Assembly (NCBI RefSeq): GCF_900091605.1 | Contig: NZ_FMCQ01000008.1 | Span: forward strand, 62,001-126,000 | Length of the DNA stretch: 64,000 nucleotides | Direction of reading: 5' to 3' | From: Micromonospora tulbaghiae | Lineage (GTDB): Bacteria > Actinomycetota > Actinomycetes > Mycobacteriales > Micromonosporaceae | In this document: positions 49,889-58,469 of the stretch, in pieces | How the letters are laid out: every line of letters begins with the position of its first letter | Position numbering within the stretch: position 1 is the first letter of the stretch | Program-made: the position numbers and the translations under genes | The notes under the pieces: model-generated | The model's input: only the letters and a program-made list of their open reading frames with translations | Told to the model about the DNA's origin: nothing | Database searches by the model: none

Positions 49889-50994
49889 CCCGGCGCGTGA
49901 CCGGCAAGGTGGTGACCCCGACCGGCGTCATCCGGCAGGGTTGCGTGGAGATCGCGGACGGGCGGATCACAGCTGTCGCCGAGTATCCGTCGGTGCGTGA
50001 CGGCCACTGGATCGTGCCGGGCTTCGTGGACATGCACACCCACGGCGGCGGCGGGCACACGTTCACCACCGGCGACCCGGAGTCGGCGCGGCAGGCCGCC
50101 GCGTTCCACAGCGGGCACGGCACCACCACGCTGCTGGCCAGCCTGGTCAGTTCCCCGTTCGAGCTGATGCGCGACGCCACCGCCGCCTACCGACCGCTGG
50201 TCGAGTCCGGCGTGCTCGCCGGCATCCACTTCGAGGGCCCGTACCTGTCCGCCGACCGCTGCGGGGCGCAGAACCCGGAGTTCCTGCGCGACCCGTCCAC
50301 CACCGAGCTGACCGAGCTGATCGAGCTGGGCGGCGGCGCCGTACGCATGGTCACCATCGCTCCCGAGCGGGACGGCGCCACCAAGGCGATCGAGCTGCTG
50401 GTGTCGCACGGCGTGGTCGCGGCGGTCGGGCACACCGACGCCACCTGGGAGCAGACCCGGGCGGCGGTGGCCGCCGGCGCGAGCGTCGGCACCCACCTGT
50501 TCAACGGCATGCGCCCGGTGCACCACCGCGAGCCCGGCCCGGTGGTGGCGCTGCTGGAGGCCCCGAACGTGGTGTGCGAGCTGGTCGCCGACGGGGTGCA
50601 CCTGCACGACGGCATGCTCGGCTTCGCCACCTCGGTGGCCGGCCCGGAGCGGGCCGCGCTGATCACCGACGCGATGGCCGCCGCCGGGATGCCCGACGGC
50701 GAGTACGAACTGGGCGGCCAGGGGGTCACGGTGGCCGGCGGGGTGGCCCGGCTCGCCCACAACGGCGCGATCGCCGGCAGCACGCTCACCATGGACGCGG
50801 CGCTGCGCCACGCGGTGGGCGCGGGCGTGGCCCTGCCGGACGCCTGCCGGATGGTCGCCACCACCCCGGCCCGCGCGATCGGCCTGGGCGACCGGGTGGG
50901 CGCGCTGATCGCCGGGCTGCGCGCCGACCTGGTGATGCTGGACGACGACCTGAACGTGGTACGGGTGATGCGCGGCGGCGACTGGGTGGAGTGA
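49885..50994 (+). CDS. nagA: N-acetylglucosamine-6-phosphate deacetylase
   Basis: A 369-residue amidohydrolase: the metal motif FVDMHTHGGGGHTF, GIHFEGPYLSADRCGAQNPEFL, metal His in GHTDAT, HLFNGMRPVHHREPG, VADGVHLHD, and ALITDAMAAAGMPDG with the catalytic Asp. It removes acetate from GlcNAc-6-P to give GlcN-6-P. ATG 49885 overlaps the ROK stop as ATGA. The DeoR-SIS-ROK-NagA set forms a compact amino-sugar catabolic operon without a transporter. Confidence 0.94.
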   Translation: MTRRVTGKVVTPTGVIRQGCVEIADGRITAVAEYPSVRDGHWIVPGFVDMHTHGGGGHTFTTGDPESARQAAAFHSGHGTTTLLASLVSSPFELMRDATAAYRPLVESGVLAGIHFEGPYLSADRCGAQNPEFLRDPSTTELTELIELGGGAVRMVTIAPERDGATKAIELLVSHGVVAAVGHTDATWEQTRAAVAAGASVGTHLFNGMRPVHHREPGPVVALLEAPNVVCELVADGVHLHDGMLGFATSVAGPERAALITDAMAAAGMPDGEYELGGQGVTVAGGVARLAHNGAIAGSTLTMDAALRHAVGAGVALPDACRMVATTPARAIGLGDRVGALIAGLRADLVMLDDDLNVVRVMRGGDWVE

Positions 50995-51007
50995 TCCGCC
51001 CGGGGCG

Positions 51008-52216
51008 TCAGACGGTGGGCACCTCGACGCCGAGCACCGCCTGCTCGTCCGGGCGGTGCACCAGCACGTCGGCCAGGTACGACTGCACCGCCCGACGCAT
51101 CCCCACGTCCCGCCCGGCCTGCTCGGAGAGCAGCCACTTGTGCTCGATGATCTGGGCGAACAGCTCCTGCGGCTCCAGCTTGCGGCGCAGGTGCCCGGGT
51201 ACCGCCCGGACCACCGGCTCGAAGACCTCGGTCAGCCAGCGGTGCGCCGCCTGCTGCTCGTCGGTCAGGTCGCTCTCCAGCCGGTAGGCGTCCAGGTCGT
51301 TGAGGAGCTTGCGGGCCTGGTTCTCCTCCGCGTCCAGGCCGGTCAGGCGCAGCAGCCGCCGGGTGTGGTAGCCGGCGTCGACCACCTTCGGCCGGACCAG
51401 GTAGCGCCCGTTGTCGACAGTCGACATGGCCACCTCGGCCACGTCGAAGCCCAGTTCGTTGAGGCGTCGGATGCGGCGCTCGATGTCGTGCCGGGCGGCG
51501 CGCTCGACCTGCTGCTCGTACGTGATCTCGTGCCAGAGCCGCTCGTAGCGCCGCACGACCTCCTCGCAGACCACCTCCGGGTCGATCGACTCGTGCAGCA
51601 GGCCGGCGGCCTGGAGGTCGAGCGCCTCGCCGAAGATGTTGACCCGGGCGATCTCCAGGTCCTCGCCGCGCTGGCCGTTGGACAGCGACGGGTGCAGCGC
51701 ACCGGTCTCGGCGTCGACCAGGTAGGCGGCGAACGCGCCCGCGTCCCGCCGGAACAGCGTGTTCGACAGCGAGCAGTCGCCCCAGAAGAACCCGGTCAGG
51801 TGCATCCGCACGATGAGCGCGGCCAGCGCGTCCAGCAGCCGGTTCATCGTCTCCGGGCGCAGCGTGTTGGAGAACAGCGCCCGGTAGGGAAGCGAGAACT
51901 GGAGGTGCCGGGTGATCAGCACCGGGTCCAGCGGCTCGCCGTCGTCGGTCTGCCGGTCGGCCACGATCGCGATGGCCTCGACCGACGGGAAGTCGATCCG
52001 CTCCAGCGCCCGCAGCAGGTCGTACTCGCGCTCGGCGACCCGCTCGCCGGTCTCCTTCACCGCGTAGACGTACCCGCCGAGCCGGACGAACCGCACGATG
52101 TGCCGGGAGATGCCCTGCGGCAGCGCCACCAGGTGCTCGGCAGGCCACTGCTCCAGCGGGGTCGACCAGGGGAGGTCGAGCAGCGCCGGGTCGACGAGAG
52201 CCGAGGTGATCCGCAC
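51008..52216 (-). CDS. DUF4032 domain-containing protein (kinase-like fold)
   Basis: A 402-residue protein. The N-terminal half has a protein-kinase-like pattern: YVYAVKETGERVAEREYDLLRALERI, VLITRHLQFSLPYRALFS, and MHLTGFFWGDCSLSNTLFRRDAGAFAAYLVDAE, which resembles a catalytic loop (HxxGFxWGDxxxxN) and metal Asp. The C-terminal half (about 220-400) is DUF4032. It is probably related to lipopolysaccharide-kinase-like enzymes; substrate unknown. GTG 52216 follows CACACT by 7 nt. It is convergent with nagA. Confidence 0.83.
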   Translation of the reverse strand: MRITSALVDPALLDLPWSTPLEQWPAEHLVALPQGISRHIVRFVRLGGYVYAVKETGERVAEREYDLLRALERIDFPSVEAIAIVADRQTDDGEPLDPVLITRHLQFSLPYRALFSNTLRPETMNRLLDALAALIVRMHLTGFFWGDCSLSNTLFRRDAGAFAAYLVDAETGALHPSLSNGQRGEDLEIARVNIFGEALDLQAAGLLHESIDPEVVCEEVVRRYERLWHEITYEQQVERAARHDIERRIRRLNELGFDVAEVAMSTVDNGRYLVRPKVVDAGYHTRRLLRLTGLDAEENQARKLLNDLDAYRLESDLTDEQQAAHRWLTEVFEPVVRAVPGHLRRKLEPQELFAQIIEHKWLLSEQAGRDVGMRRAVQSYLADVLVHRPDEQAVLGVEVPTV

Positions 52217-52327
52217 GGCAACCAGTGTGACCGCTGACCCCCGCGCCGCGCTCCCCTTCGTGGTTGGGCACACAGCCGCCGATGCCCGCGCCGCTCGGCC
52301 GCCGCCGGCGGCCGGTAGCGTGGTCGC

Positions 52328-53119
52328 GTGCGTCAGACCTCGGGGGTACGCGGTGACCTGCGGCTGCGGCCGGTCCGGCCGGCCGGGTGGTGGTTCGACG
52401 GGCTGCTGCTCGCGGCAGTGGTGGCGCTGACCGTCGCGCTCGCCTCCGGTCACCTGTTCGGCCTCGACCGGGCGGTCGCCGACTGGTCCGACGACAACCG
52501 CCCGACCGCCGCCCGCTGGGTGGCGATGACGCTGAACCTGCTCGGCCAGGGCACCCCGCTGACGCTGCTCGCGGCCGGGCTGGGCGTGCTGCTGGCGCTA
52601 CGGCTGCGTTCGGTACGGCCGCTGCTGCCGCCGGTGGTCGGGTTCGTGCTCACGTTCTTCACGGTCGGCCCGCTGAAGGTGTGGACGGCCCGCCCGGCGC
52701 CGAGCGCCTCGGTCAAGGAGCCGTTCCTGTCGCCCGAGCAGACGCTGCCGCTGTTCCAGCACGACCTCCCGGTGCGTTTCGCGCAGTCGTACCCGTCGGG
52801 GCACGTCGCCAACGCGATCGTCTGGTACGGCGTGCTGGCCCTGCTGCTGGCCCCGCTCGTACGGTCCTTCGGCCGCACCGTGCCGCCCCGGCTGGTCACA
52901 GTGGTCCGGGTGGTGCCCCCGGCGGTGGTCTTCTGCACCACCGTCTATCTGGGCTGGCACTGGCTGACCGACTCGGTCGCCGGGCTGCTGCTCGGCCTGC
53001 TGCTGGACCGCCTGCTGCGCCGGGTGCCCTGGGACGACCTGCCGCTGCCCCGCCGCCTCGGCGACTGGGCCCGGCCGGTCGCCTGGTCCGCGCCGCCCGC
53101 CACCTCCGCGACGCGGTGA
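52328..53119 (+). CDS. PAP2 family phosphatase
   Basis: A 263-residue membrane phosphatase with about six helices. Motifs: KVWTARPAP (motif 1, slightly shortened spacing), SYPSGHVANAIVWYG (motif 2) and YLGWHWLTDSVAGLLLGL (motif 3 with His and Asp). It probably dephosphorylates a lipid phosphate or undecaprenyl pyrophosphate. GTG 52328 lies 6 nt after TAGCGT, suggesting a leaderless mRNA. Confidence 0.88.
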   Translation: MRQTSGVRGDLRLRPVRPAGWWFDGLLLAAVVALTVALASGHLFGLDRAVADWSDDNRPTAARWVAMTLNLLGQGTPLTLLAAGLGVLLALRLRSVRPLLPPVVGFVLTFFTVGPLKVWTARPAPSASVKEPFLSPEQTLPLFQHDLPVRFAQSYPSGHVANAIVWYGVLALLLAPLVRSFGRTVPPRLVTVVRVVPPAVVFCTTVYLGWHWLTDSVAGLLLGLLLDRLLRRVPWDDLPLPRRLGDWARPVAWSAPPATSATR

Positions 53120-53181
53120 CCGGCGGGCGCGGCGCTCGACCGGCGCACCCGCCGTTCACCTGAGCGCCCTAGGCTGCCGGT

Positions 53182-54423
53182 GTGGAACAGCTGGCGCGGC
53201 GGCTCGGCGTACCCGACGCGGTCGTCATCGGTCTCGGCTCGATGCTCGGCGCGGGCGTCTTCGTGGTCTTCGCCCCGGCCGCGGCTGCGGCCGGCGGCAC
53301 CGGCCTGCTCGTCGCGCTGGCGGTCGCCGGCTTCATCGCCTACTGCAACGCCACCAGCTCGGCCCGGCTCGCCGCCCGCTACCCCGAGTCCGGCGGCACC
53401 TACGTCTACGGGCGGGAACGCCTGCACCCGTTCGCCGGTTTCCTCGCCGGCTGGGGGTTCGTGGTCGGCAAGACCGCGAGCTGCGCGGCCATGGCGCTGA
53501 CCGTCGGGGCGTACCTGTGGCCGGGGCGGGCGCGGCTCGTCGCGGTCCTCGCGGTGGTGGCGGTGACGGCGGTGAACCTGCGCGGGATCGGCAAGACCGC
53601 CACCGCCACCCGGGTCCTCGTCGCGGTGGTGCTGACGGTGCTCGCCGTGGTCGCGGTGACCGGCGCGCCGCAGGTGGCCGCCGACCGGCTCACCGCACCG
53701 GCCGGGATCGGGGCGGGCGGCGTGCTGACCGCCGCCGGCCTGCTGTTCTTCGCCTTCGCCGGGTACGCGCGGATCGCCACGCTGGGCGAGGAGGTACGCG
53801 ACCCGGAGCGCACCATTCCCCGGGCGATGCCGCTGGCGCTCGGCGCGGTGCTGGCGATCTACGTGACGCTGGCAGTGGTCGCGCTCGGCGTGCTCGGCGC
53901 CGACCGGCTGGCGTCGAAGAACGCGCCGCTGGTCGAGGTGGTGACCGCCGCCGGGCACCCGGGGCTGGCCTGGCTGGTCCGGGCCGGAGCGGCCGTGGCG
54001 GTGACCGGGGTGCTGCTGTCGCTGCTGGCGGGCGTCGGCCGGACCACGCTGGCGATGGCCCGCCGCCGGGACCTGCCGGGCGCGCTGGCGGCGGTCCACC
54101 CGCGCCACCGGGTGCCGCACCGCGCCGAGCTGGCGGTGGCCGTCGTGGTGATCGCCGTGGTGACTGTCGGCGACATCCGGGGCGCGATCGGCTTCTCCAG
54201 CTGCACGGTGCTGGTCTACTACGCGATCACCAACGCGTCGGCGCTGACGCTCGGCCCGGACCCGGTCCGGCGTGCCCCGGTACGACTCCTGGCCGCGCTG
54301 GGGCTGGTCGGCTGCCTGGTGCTGGCGGTCAACCTGCCGCTGCCGAGCGTGCTCGCCGGGTTCGGCGTGCTCGCCCTCGGCGCGCTCGGGTACGCCGTCC
54401 GCCGCCTCCGTCGCCCGAGCTGA
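53182..54423 (+). CDS. APC family amino-acid permease
   Basis: A 413-residue permease of about 12 helices, starting VVIGLGSMLGAGVFVVFAPAAAAAGG with the APC family Gly-rich helix 1, SGGTYVYGRERLHPFAGFLAGWGFVVGKTASCAA and LLFFAFAGYARIATLGEEVRDPERTIPRAM (TM6 and the following signature loop). It is slightly shorter than most APC members. Substrate unknown, probably a cationic or neutral amino acid. GTG 53182 lies 6 nt after TAGGCT, another leaderless candidate. Confidence 0.9.
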   Translation: MEQLARRLGVPDAVVIGLGSMLGAGVFVVFAPAAAAAGGTGLLVALAVAGFIAYCNATSSARLAARYPESGGTYVYGRERLHPFAGFLAGWGFVVGKTASCAAMALTVGAYLWPGRARLVAVLAVVAVTAVNLRGIGKTATATRVLVAVVLTVLAVVAVTGAPQVAADRLTAPAGIGAGGVLTAAGLLFFAFAGYARIATLGEEVRDPERTIPRAMPLALGAVLAIYVTLAVVALGVLGADRLASKNAPLVEVVTAAGHPGLAWLVRAGAAVAVTGVLLSLLAGVGRTTLAMARRRDLPGALAAVHPRHRVPHRAELAVAVVVIAVVTVGDIRGAIGFSSCTVLVYYAITNASALTLGPDPVRRAPVRLLAALGLVGCLVLAVNLPLPSVLAGFGVLALGALGYAVRRLRRPS

Positions 54424-54441
54424 GCGGCCGCGCCGGCCCGG

Positions 54442-56226
54442 TCACTCCTGCGGGCGGCGCGCGGCGGGCGGGCCGGTGGGCGCCGGCGGCGGCGCGGGCG
54501 TGGTCTCCCGGAGCAGCGCGGTCAGCCCGGCCCGCCGGGCCACCACCGTCAGCCGGTCACCGGCCTGGATCACCATGCGCGGGTCGGCCGACCAGTCGGC
54601 CTTCTGGTTCGGGCGGGTGTACGCGAGCAGGCGTACCTCGCCGGGCCGGGCCACCGCGCTCAGCGGACTCCCGTCCAGCGGCGAACCGGCCACCACCGGC
54701 ACCTCGGTGACCAGCAGCGCGTGCCGGTCGACCGGGATGGTGGCGACCACCGCGCGATCGAGCAGCGCCGCCGCGAACGCCGGCGCGGCCAGATAGGACA
54801 CGCTGCGCGAGATGCCGATGCCGAACGCCTGCTGGATCCGCTCGGCGAAGTCGCCGTCGAACAACCGCAGCACCACTCGCAGATCCGGGTCGAGGGACCG
54901 GGCGATCAGCGCGGCCCGCAGGTTCGTCCCGTCGTCGGTGGAGACCACCACGAGCGCCTGGCAGGTGTCCACCGAGGCGGACCGGAGCGTCTCCTCCCGG
55001 CCGGCGTCGCCCACGATCAACGGCACCCCCAGCCGGTGCGCCAGCGCGGCGCCACGCGCGTCCGGGTTCTTGTCGATCGCCACCACCTCGACGCCGAAGT
55101 CGTGCAACTGCGCCATCACCCGGGTGCCGATGTTGCCCAGCCCGATCATCACCACGTGCCCGGAGCGGTCCGGCTGCACCCGGCCGGCGTGCAGCGCCAG
55201 CCGGGCGTTGACGATGCCGTCGACCACCGCGGCCGTGATCAGCGGGATCAGCGCCAGCCCGGCCAGGTTGAGCACCACCTGCATCACCTGGGCGGCGACC
55301 GGCTTGTTGACGTCCGGGTCCTGGCCGGTGAGCGTGGTGACCAGGGTCAGGTAGACCGCCTCGCTCCAGCTGACGTCGGCGGCCCGGGCGTTGAGCCAGC
55401 CCAGCGCCGCGATCACCGCGAGCAGCACCAGCACCGCGATGCCGATCTTGCGGGTGGCGAAGTGCCGGACCGCGCGCAGCAGAACGGCGGCCGGCTGCCG
55501 GCGCCGCCGCGCCCGTACCAGCCGCCGCGCGGCGACCTCGGTGCCCGCCGGCCGCCCGGTCGCCTCGGCCAGCACCACGTCGGCCGCCGTCTCGTCCGCG
55601 GGCAGCACCCGGACCAGGTCCGGATCCGTGGTGACGGCCAGGCCGCAGACCACGTCCTGCGGGCGTACGTCGTCGCGGCGGGCCACGTAGAGCGTGCGCC
55701 CGGCGTGCCGGAAGTGGGTCGGCGCCACCTCGCCCAGCGCGGCGGCGACGAAGGCGGGTGCGGCGATCGAGGCGTCGGAGAGCACCGCCGAGTCGGGGAA
55801 GAGCTGCCGCAGCCCGTCCGCCAGGTTGGTGTTGAACATCCGCACCACGAGGCGCAGCCGCGACTCGACCTCCTGGGCGCAGAGCGCGGCGTGCATGTTG
55901 CCCACGTCGTCCTGGTGCAGCAGCGCCAGCCCGGCCGCGCCGGCCAGCCCGGCCCGGCGGAACGCGGCCTCGTCGAGGCGCTCCGCCGTGACCACCCGTA
56001 CCCCCGGCACGTCCCGCCCGTCGGGGCCCTCGGACCGGCGGCGGCCCGGCACCACGAGCGTGACCCGCACCTGGCCGTCGGCGCTGTCGGTGGCGAGCAG
56101 CGACCGGACCACCCAGTAGGCGAGCGGGTCGGAGCCGCAGACCACGTAGTGGGGGCGTTCGTCACCGTTCATCCGGAGCCGCCAGCCGGTCGCGCGGCGC
56201 GCGCGGTCGCGCAGTGGCTCGGCCAT
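54442..56226 (-). CDS. RCK (TrkA-N) domain ion-channel-like protein
   Basis: A 594-residue protein. A first Rossmann/TrkA-N-like domain (about 25-170; HYVVCGSDPLAYWVVRSLL lacks the canonical GxGxxG) precedes a region with a hydrophobic helix (IGIAVLVLLAVIAALGWL), a pore-like re-entrant loop (SWSEAVYLTLVTTLTGQDPD) and a third helix, then a canonical TrkA-N domain (HVVMIGLGNIGTRVMAQL) and a C-terminal TrkA-C-like domain. The filter would be TLTGQD rather than TVGYG, so potassium selectivity is doubtful. Known relatives are the ion-channel DMI1/CASTOR-like and potassium-channel families. Confidence 0.83.
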   Translation of the reverse strand: MAEPLRDRARRATGWRLRMNGDERPHYVVCGSDPLAYWVVRSLLATDSADGQVRVTLVVPGRRRSEGPDGRDVPGVRVVTAERLDEAAFRRAGLAGAAGLALLHQDDVGNMHAALCAQEVESRLRLVVRMFNTNLADGLRQLFPDSAVLSDASIAAPAFVAAALGEVAPTHFRHAGRTLYVARRDDVRPQDVVCGLAVTTDPDLVRVLPADETAADVVLAEATGRPAGTEVAARRLVRARRRRQPAAVLLRAVRHFATRKIGIAVLVLLAVIAALGWLNARAADVSWSEAVYLTLVTTLTGQDPDVNKPVAAQVMQVVLNLAGLALIPLITAAVVDGIVNARLALHAGRVQPDRSGHVVMIGLGNIGTRVMAQLHDFGVEVVAIDKNPDARGAALAHRLGVPLIVGDAGREETLRSASVDTCQALVVVSTDDGTNLRAALIARSLDPDLRVVLRLFDGDFAERIQQAFGIGISRSVSYLAAPAFAAALLDRAVVATIPVDRHALLVTEVPVVAGSPLDGSPLSAVARPGEVRLLAYTRPNQKADWSADPRMVIQAGDRLTVVARRAGLTALLRETTPAPPPAPTGPPAARRPQE

Positions 56227-56313
56227 GTCCGGATCGTAGTCAGCCGCTCGCGATCTGCGCAGCCCCGGCGATCATGAACGCATGGCGGGGCCGGGTACGG
56301 GTAGAGCACCGGC

Positions 56314-56793
56314 ATGCAGACGTTCCTGCCGTATCCGGACTTCCTGGTCAGCGCGCGCACGCTGGACCAGAAGCGGCTGGGCAAGCAGCGTGTGGAGGCG
56401 ATCCAGGCGCTGCGCGGGCTGACCCGGCCGGACTACGGCTGGCGCAACCACCCCGCGGTGAAGATGTGGGCCGGGTACGAGGAGGCGCTGACCCGGTACG
56501 GGCTGGACATGTGCGCGGTGTGGTGCGAGCCGGGCCGGGCCGACACCTGCGCCGGCACGCTCGCCACCGATCTCGCGACTGCCTGCGGCATCTCGGTGAT
56601 CCGCACCCAGGACGAGCTGGCCTCGGCCGGTGAGCTGCCGCCCTGGCTGGGCCGCGACGACCTGCACCGCAGCCACCGGTCGTCGCTGCTGCGCAAGGAC
56701 CCGGTCCACTATGCGCCGCTGTTCGGCGACGTCTCCCCCGACCTGGAGTACGTCTGGCCGCCGTCGGACCGCCCGCGCCGCTGCCTGCTGTGA
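56314..56793 (+). CDS. Pyrimidine-dimer-glycosylase-like protein (MSMEG_6728 family)
   Basis: A 159-residue protein: QTFLPYPDFLVSARTLDQKRLGKQRVEAIQALRG at the start, YGWRNHPAVKMWAGYEEAL, and RSHRSSLLRKDPVHYAPLFGDVSPDLEYVWPP. It matches the MSMEG_6728-type family, related to the Pyr_excise (T4 endonuclease V-like) fold, so DNA repair is possible, but catalysis has not been shown for this family as far as I know. Confidence 0.75.
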   Translation: MQTFLPYPDFLVSARTLDQKRLGKQRVEAIQALRGLTRPDYGWRNHPAVKMWAGYEEALTRYGLDMCAVWCEPGRADTCAGTLATDLATACGISVIRTQDELASAGELPPWLGRDDLHRSHRSSLLRKDPVHYAPLFGDVSPDLEYVWPPSDRPRRCLL

Positions 56794-56870
56794 GCGCCCG
56801 GAAGACGCGTACCCAGCGGGTCGCCCGTCGAACCGGCAGACTGTGAGCACCGCCGACTGGAGGATGCCCC

Positions 56871-58415
56871 GTGGGTCTGTCGCAAGTGGTTGGCCGCCTG
56901 ATCGGCGTACGCGAGCACGTGGTGGACCCGGGCGGCGGGGGCGCCGACCGCGTGCCGCGACCGGTCCCGGCACTCGTGGTCGGCGGTGGCATCGCCGGCA
57001 TGTCGGCGGCTGTGGTGCTGGCCGAGCGCGGCGTGGCGGTGACGGTGCTGGAAGCGGCGCCGCACCTCGGCGGACGGCTCGGCGCCTGGCCGGAGGAGTT
57101 GCCCGACGGCGTCCAGCGCAACGAGCACGGCTTCCACGCGTTCTTCCGGCAGTACTGGAACTGGCGGTCGATCCTGCGCCGGGTCGACCCGGCGCTGGGT
57201 TTCCTCAAGCCGATCCCGGGCTACCCGATCCTGTCCGCGCAGTGGCCGACGGAGGAGTTCGGCAAGCTGCCACCCGCGCCGCCGGCCAACCTGCTGGCGC
57301 TGCTGCTGCGCAGTCCCAGCCTGCGCCTGGCGGACCTGCGCGCGATGGACCGGGACGCCGCGCTGCCGCTGCTCACCTACGACCCGGTACGCACCTACGA
57401 GGAGTTCGACGGGCGGACCGCCGACGAGCTGCTCGCCTCGCTGCGGCTGCCGGACCGGGCGCGGGCCATGCTGTTCGAGGTCTTCTCGCACTCGTTCTTC
57501 AACCACGAGGCGGAGATGTCGGCCGCCGAGATGATCGCGCAGTTCCACTTCTACCTGCTCGGCAACCCGGAAGGGCTGGCCTTCGACTGCCCGGACCGGG
57601 ACTACAGCACGGCGATCTGGGAGCCGCTGACCCGGCACGTGGAGAAGCACGGCGGCCGGGTGCTGACCGGCACGGCGGCCGCCCGACTGGACCGTACCCC
57701 GGACGGCTGGCGGGTCACCGGCGCCGACGGCGACGCCTGGGAGGCGCCGCACGTGGTGCTCGCGGTGGACCCGCCCGCGCTCGCAGCGCTCGTCGACGCC
57801 TCCCCCGGCCTGGCCGGGGCGGCGCCCGAGCTGGTGGCGCGGATGCCCGCGTTCGGCCGGCCCGGTCCGCCGTACGCGGTGGCGCGCTACTGGATGGACG
57901 GTGACGTCCGGGCCGACCGCGCGGTGTTCAGCGGCGTCTCCCGGCAGCCCACGCTGGACTCGGTGACGCTCTACCACCGGCTGGAGGACGAACCCCGCCG
58001 CTGGGCCGGGCGGACCGGCGGCTCGGTGGTGGAGCTGCACGCATACGCCTGCGAGCCGGACGTGCCGGCCGACGAGCTGGCCGACCGGATGCTGCGGGAG
58101 CTGACCGCGCTCTGGCCGGAGGTGGCCGGCCTGCGGGTACGCGAGCTGCGCGCCCGGGTCGAGGCGCAGGCGCCCGCGTTCACGCCCGGCAGCCACGCCT
58201 GGCGTCCCGGGGTGGAGACCGACGCGCCCGGCCTCTACCTGGCCGGTGACGGCATCCGCACCGAGTTCCCGAGCGCGCTGATGGAACGGTCGGCGGCCAC
58301 CGGGATCATCGCCGCGAACCACATCCTGCGTGCCGAGGGGGCGGCGGCCGAGCCGGTCCGCTCGATCCGGCCGCGCGGGCTGCTGGCCGGGCGGGCCGCA
58401 CCGAAACGGTCATAA
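56871..58415 (+). CDS. FAD-dependent oxidoreductase, CrtU/phytoene-desaturase-like
   Basis: A 514-residue flavoprotein. FAD motif PALVVGGGIAGMSAAVVLAERGVAVTVLE (about 33-61), GGRLGAWPEEL, NEHGFHAFFRQYWNWRSILRRVDP, EVFSHSFFNHEAEMSAAEM, FHFYLLGNPEGLAFDCPD, and the C-terminal GLYLAGDGIRTEFPSALMERSAATG. These resemble carotenoid desaturase/ring-aromatising enzymes of the CrtU group. No carotenoid genes are nearby, so the substrate is uncertain. The GTG start follows GGAGGATGCCCC. Confidence 0.83.
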   Translation: MGLSQVVGRLIGVREHVVDPGGGGADRVPRPVPALVVGGGIAGMSAAVVLAERGVAVTVLEAAPHLGGRLGAWPEELPDGVQRNEHGFHAFFRQYWNWRSILRRVDPALGFLKPIPGYPILSAQWPTEEFGKLPPAPPANLLALLLRSPSLRLADLRAMDRDAALPLLTYDPVRTYEEFDGRTADELLASLRLPDRARAMLFEVFSHSFFNHEAEMSAAEMIAQFHFYLLGNPEGLAFDCPDRDYSTAIWEPLTRHVEKHGGRVLTGTAAARLDRTPDGWRVTGADGDAWEAPHVVLAVDPPALAALVDASPGLAGAAPELVARMPAFGRPGPPYAVARYWMDGDVRADRAVFSGVSRQPTLDSVTLYHRLEDEPRRWAGRTGGSVVELHAYACEPDVPADELADRMLRELTALWPEVAGLRVRELRARVEAQAPAFTPGSHAWRPGVETDAPGLYLAGDGIRTEFPSALMERSAATGIIAANHILRAEGAAAEPVRSIRPRGLLAGRAAPKRS

Positions 58416-58469
58416 GCGCCCAAAAACGCCTCTACGCTCGACTGATCCGGTGACACGGGAGGTCGGGCG

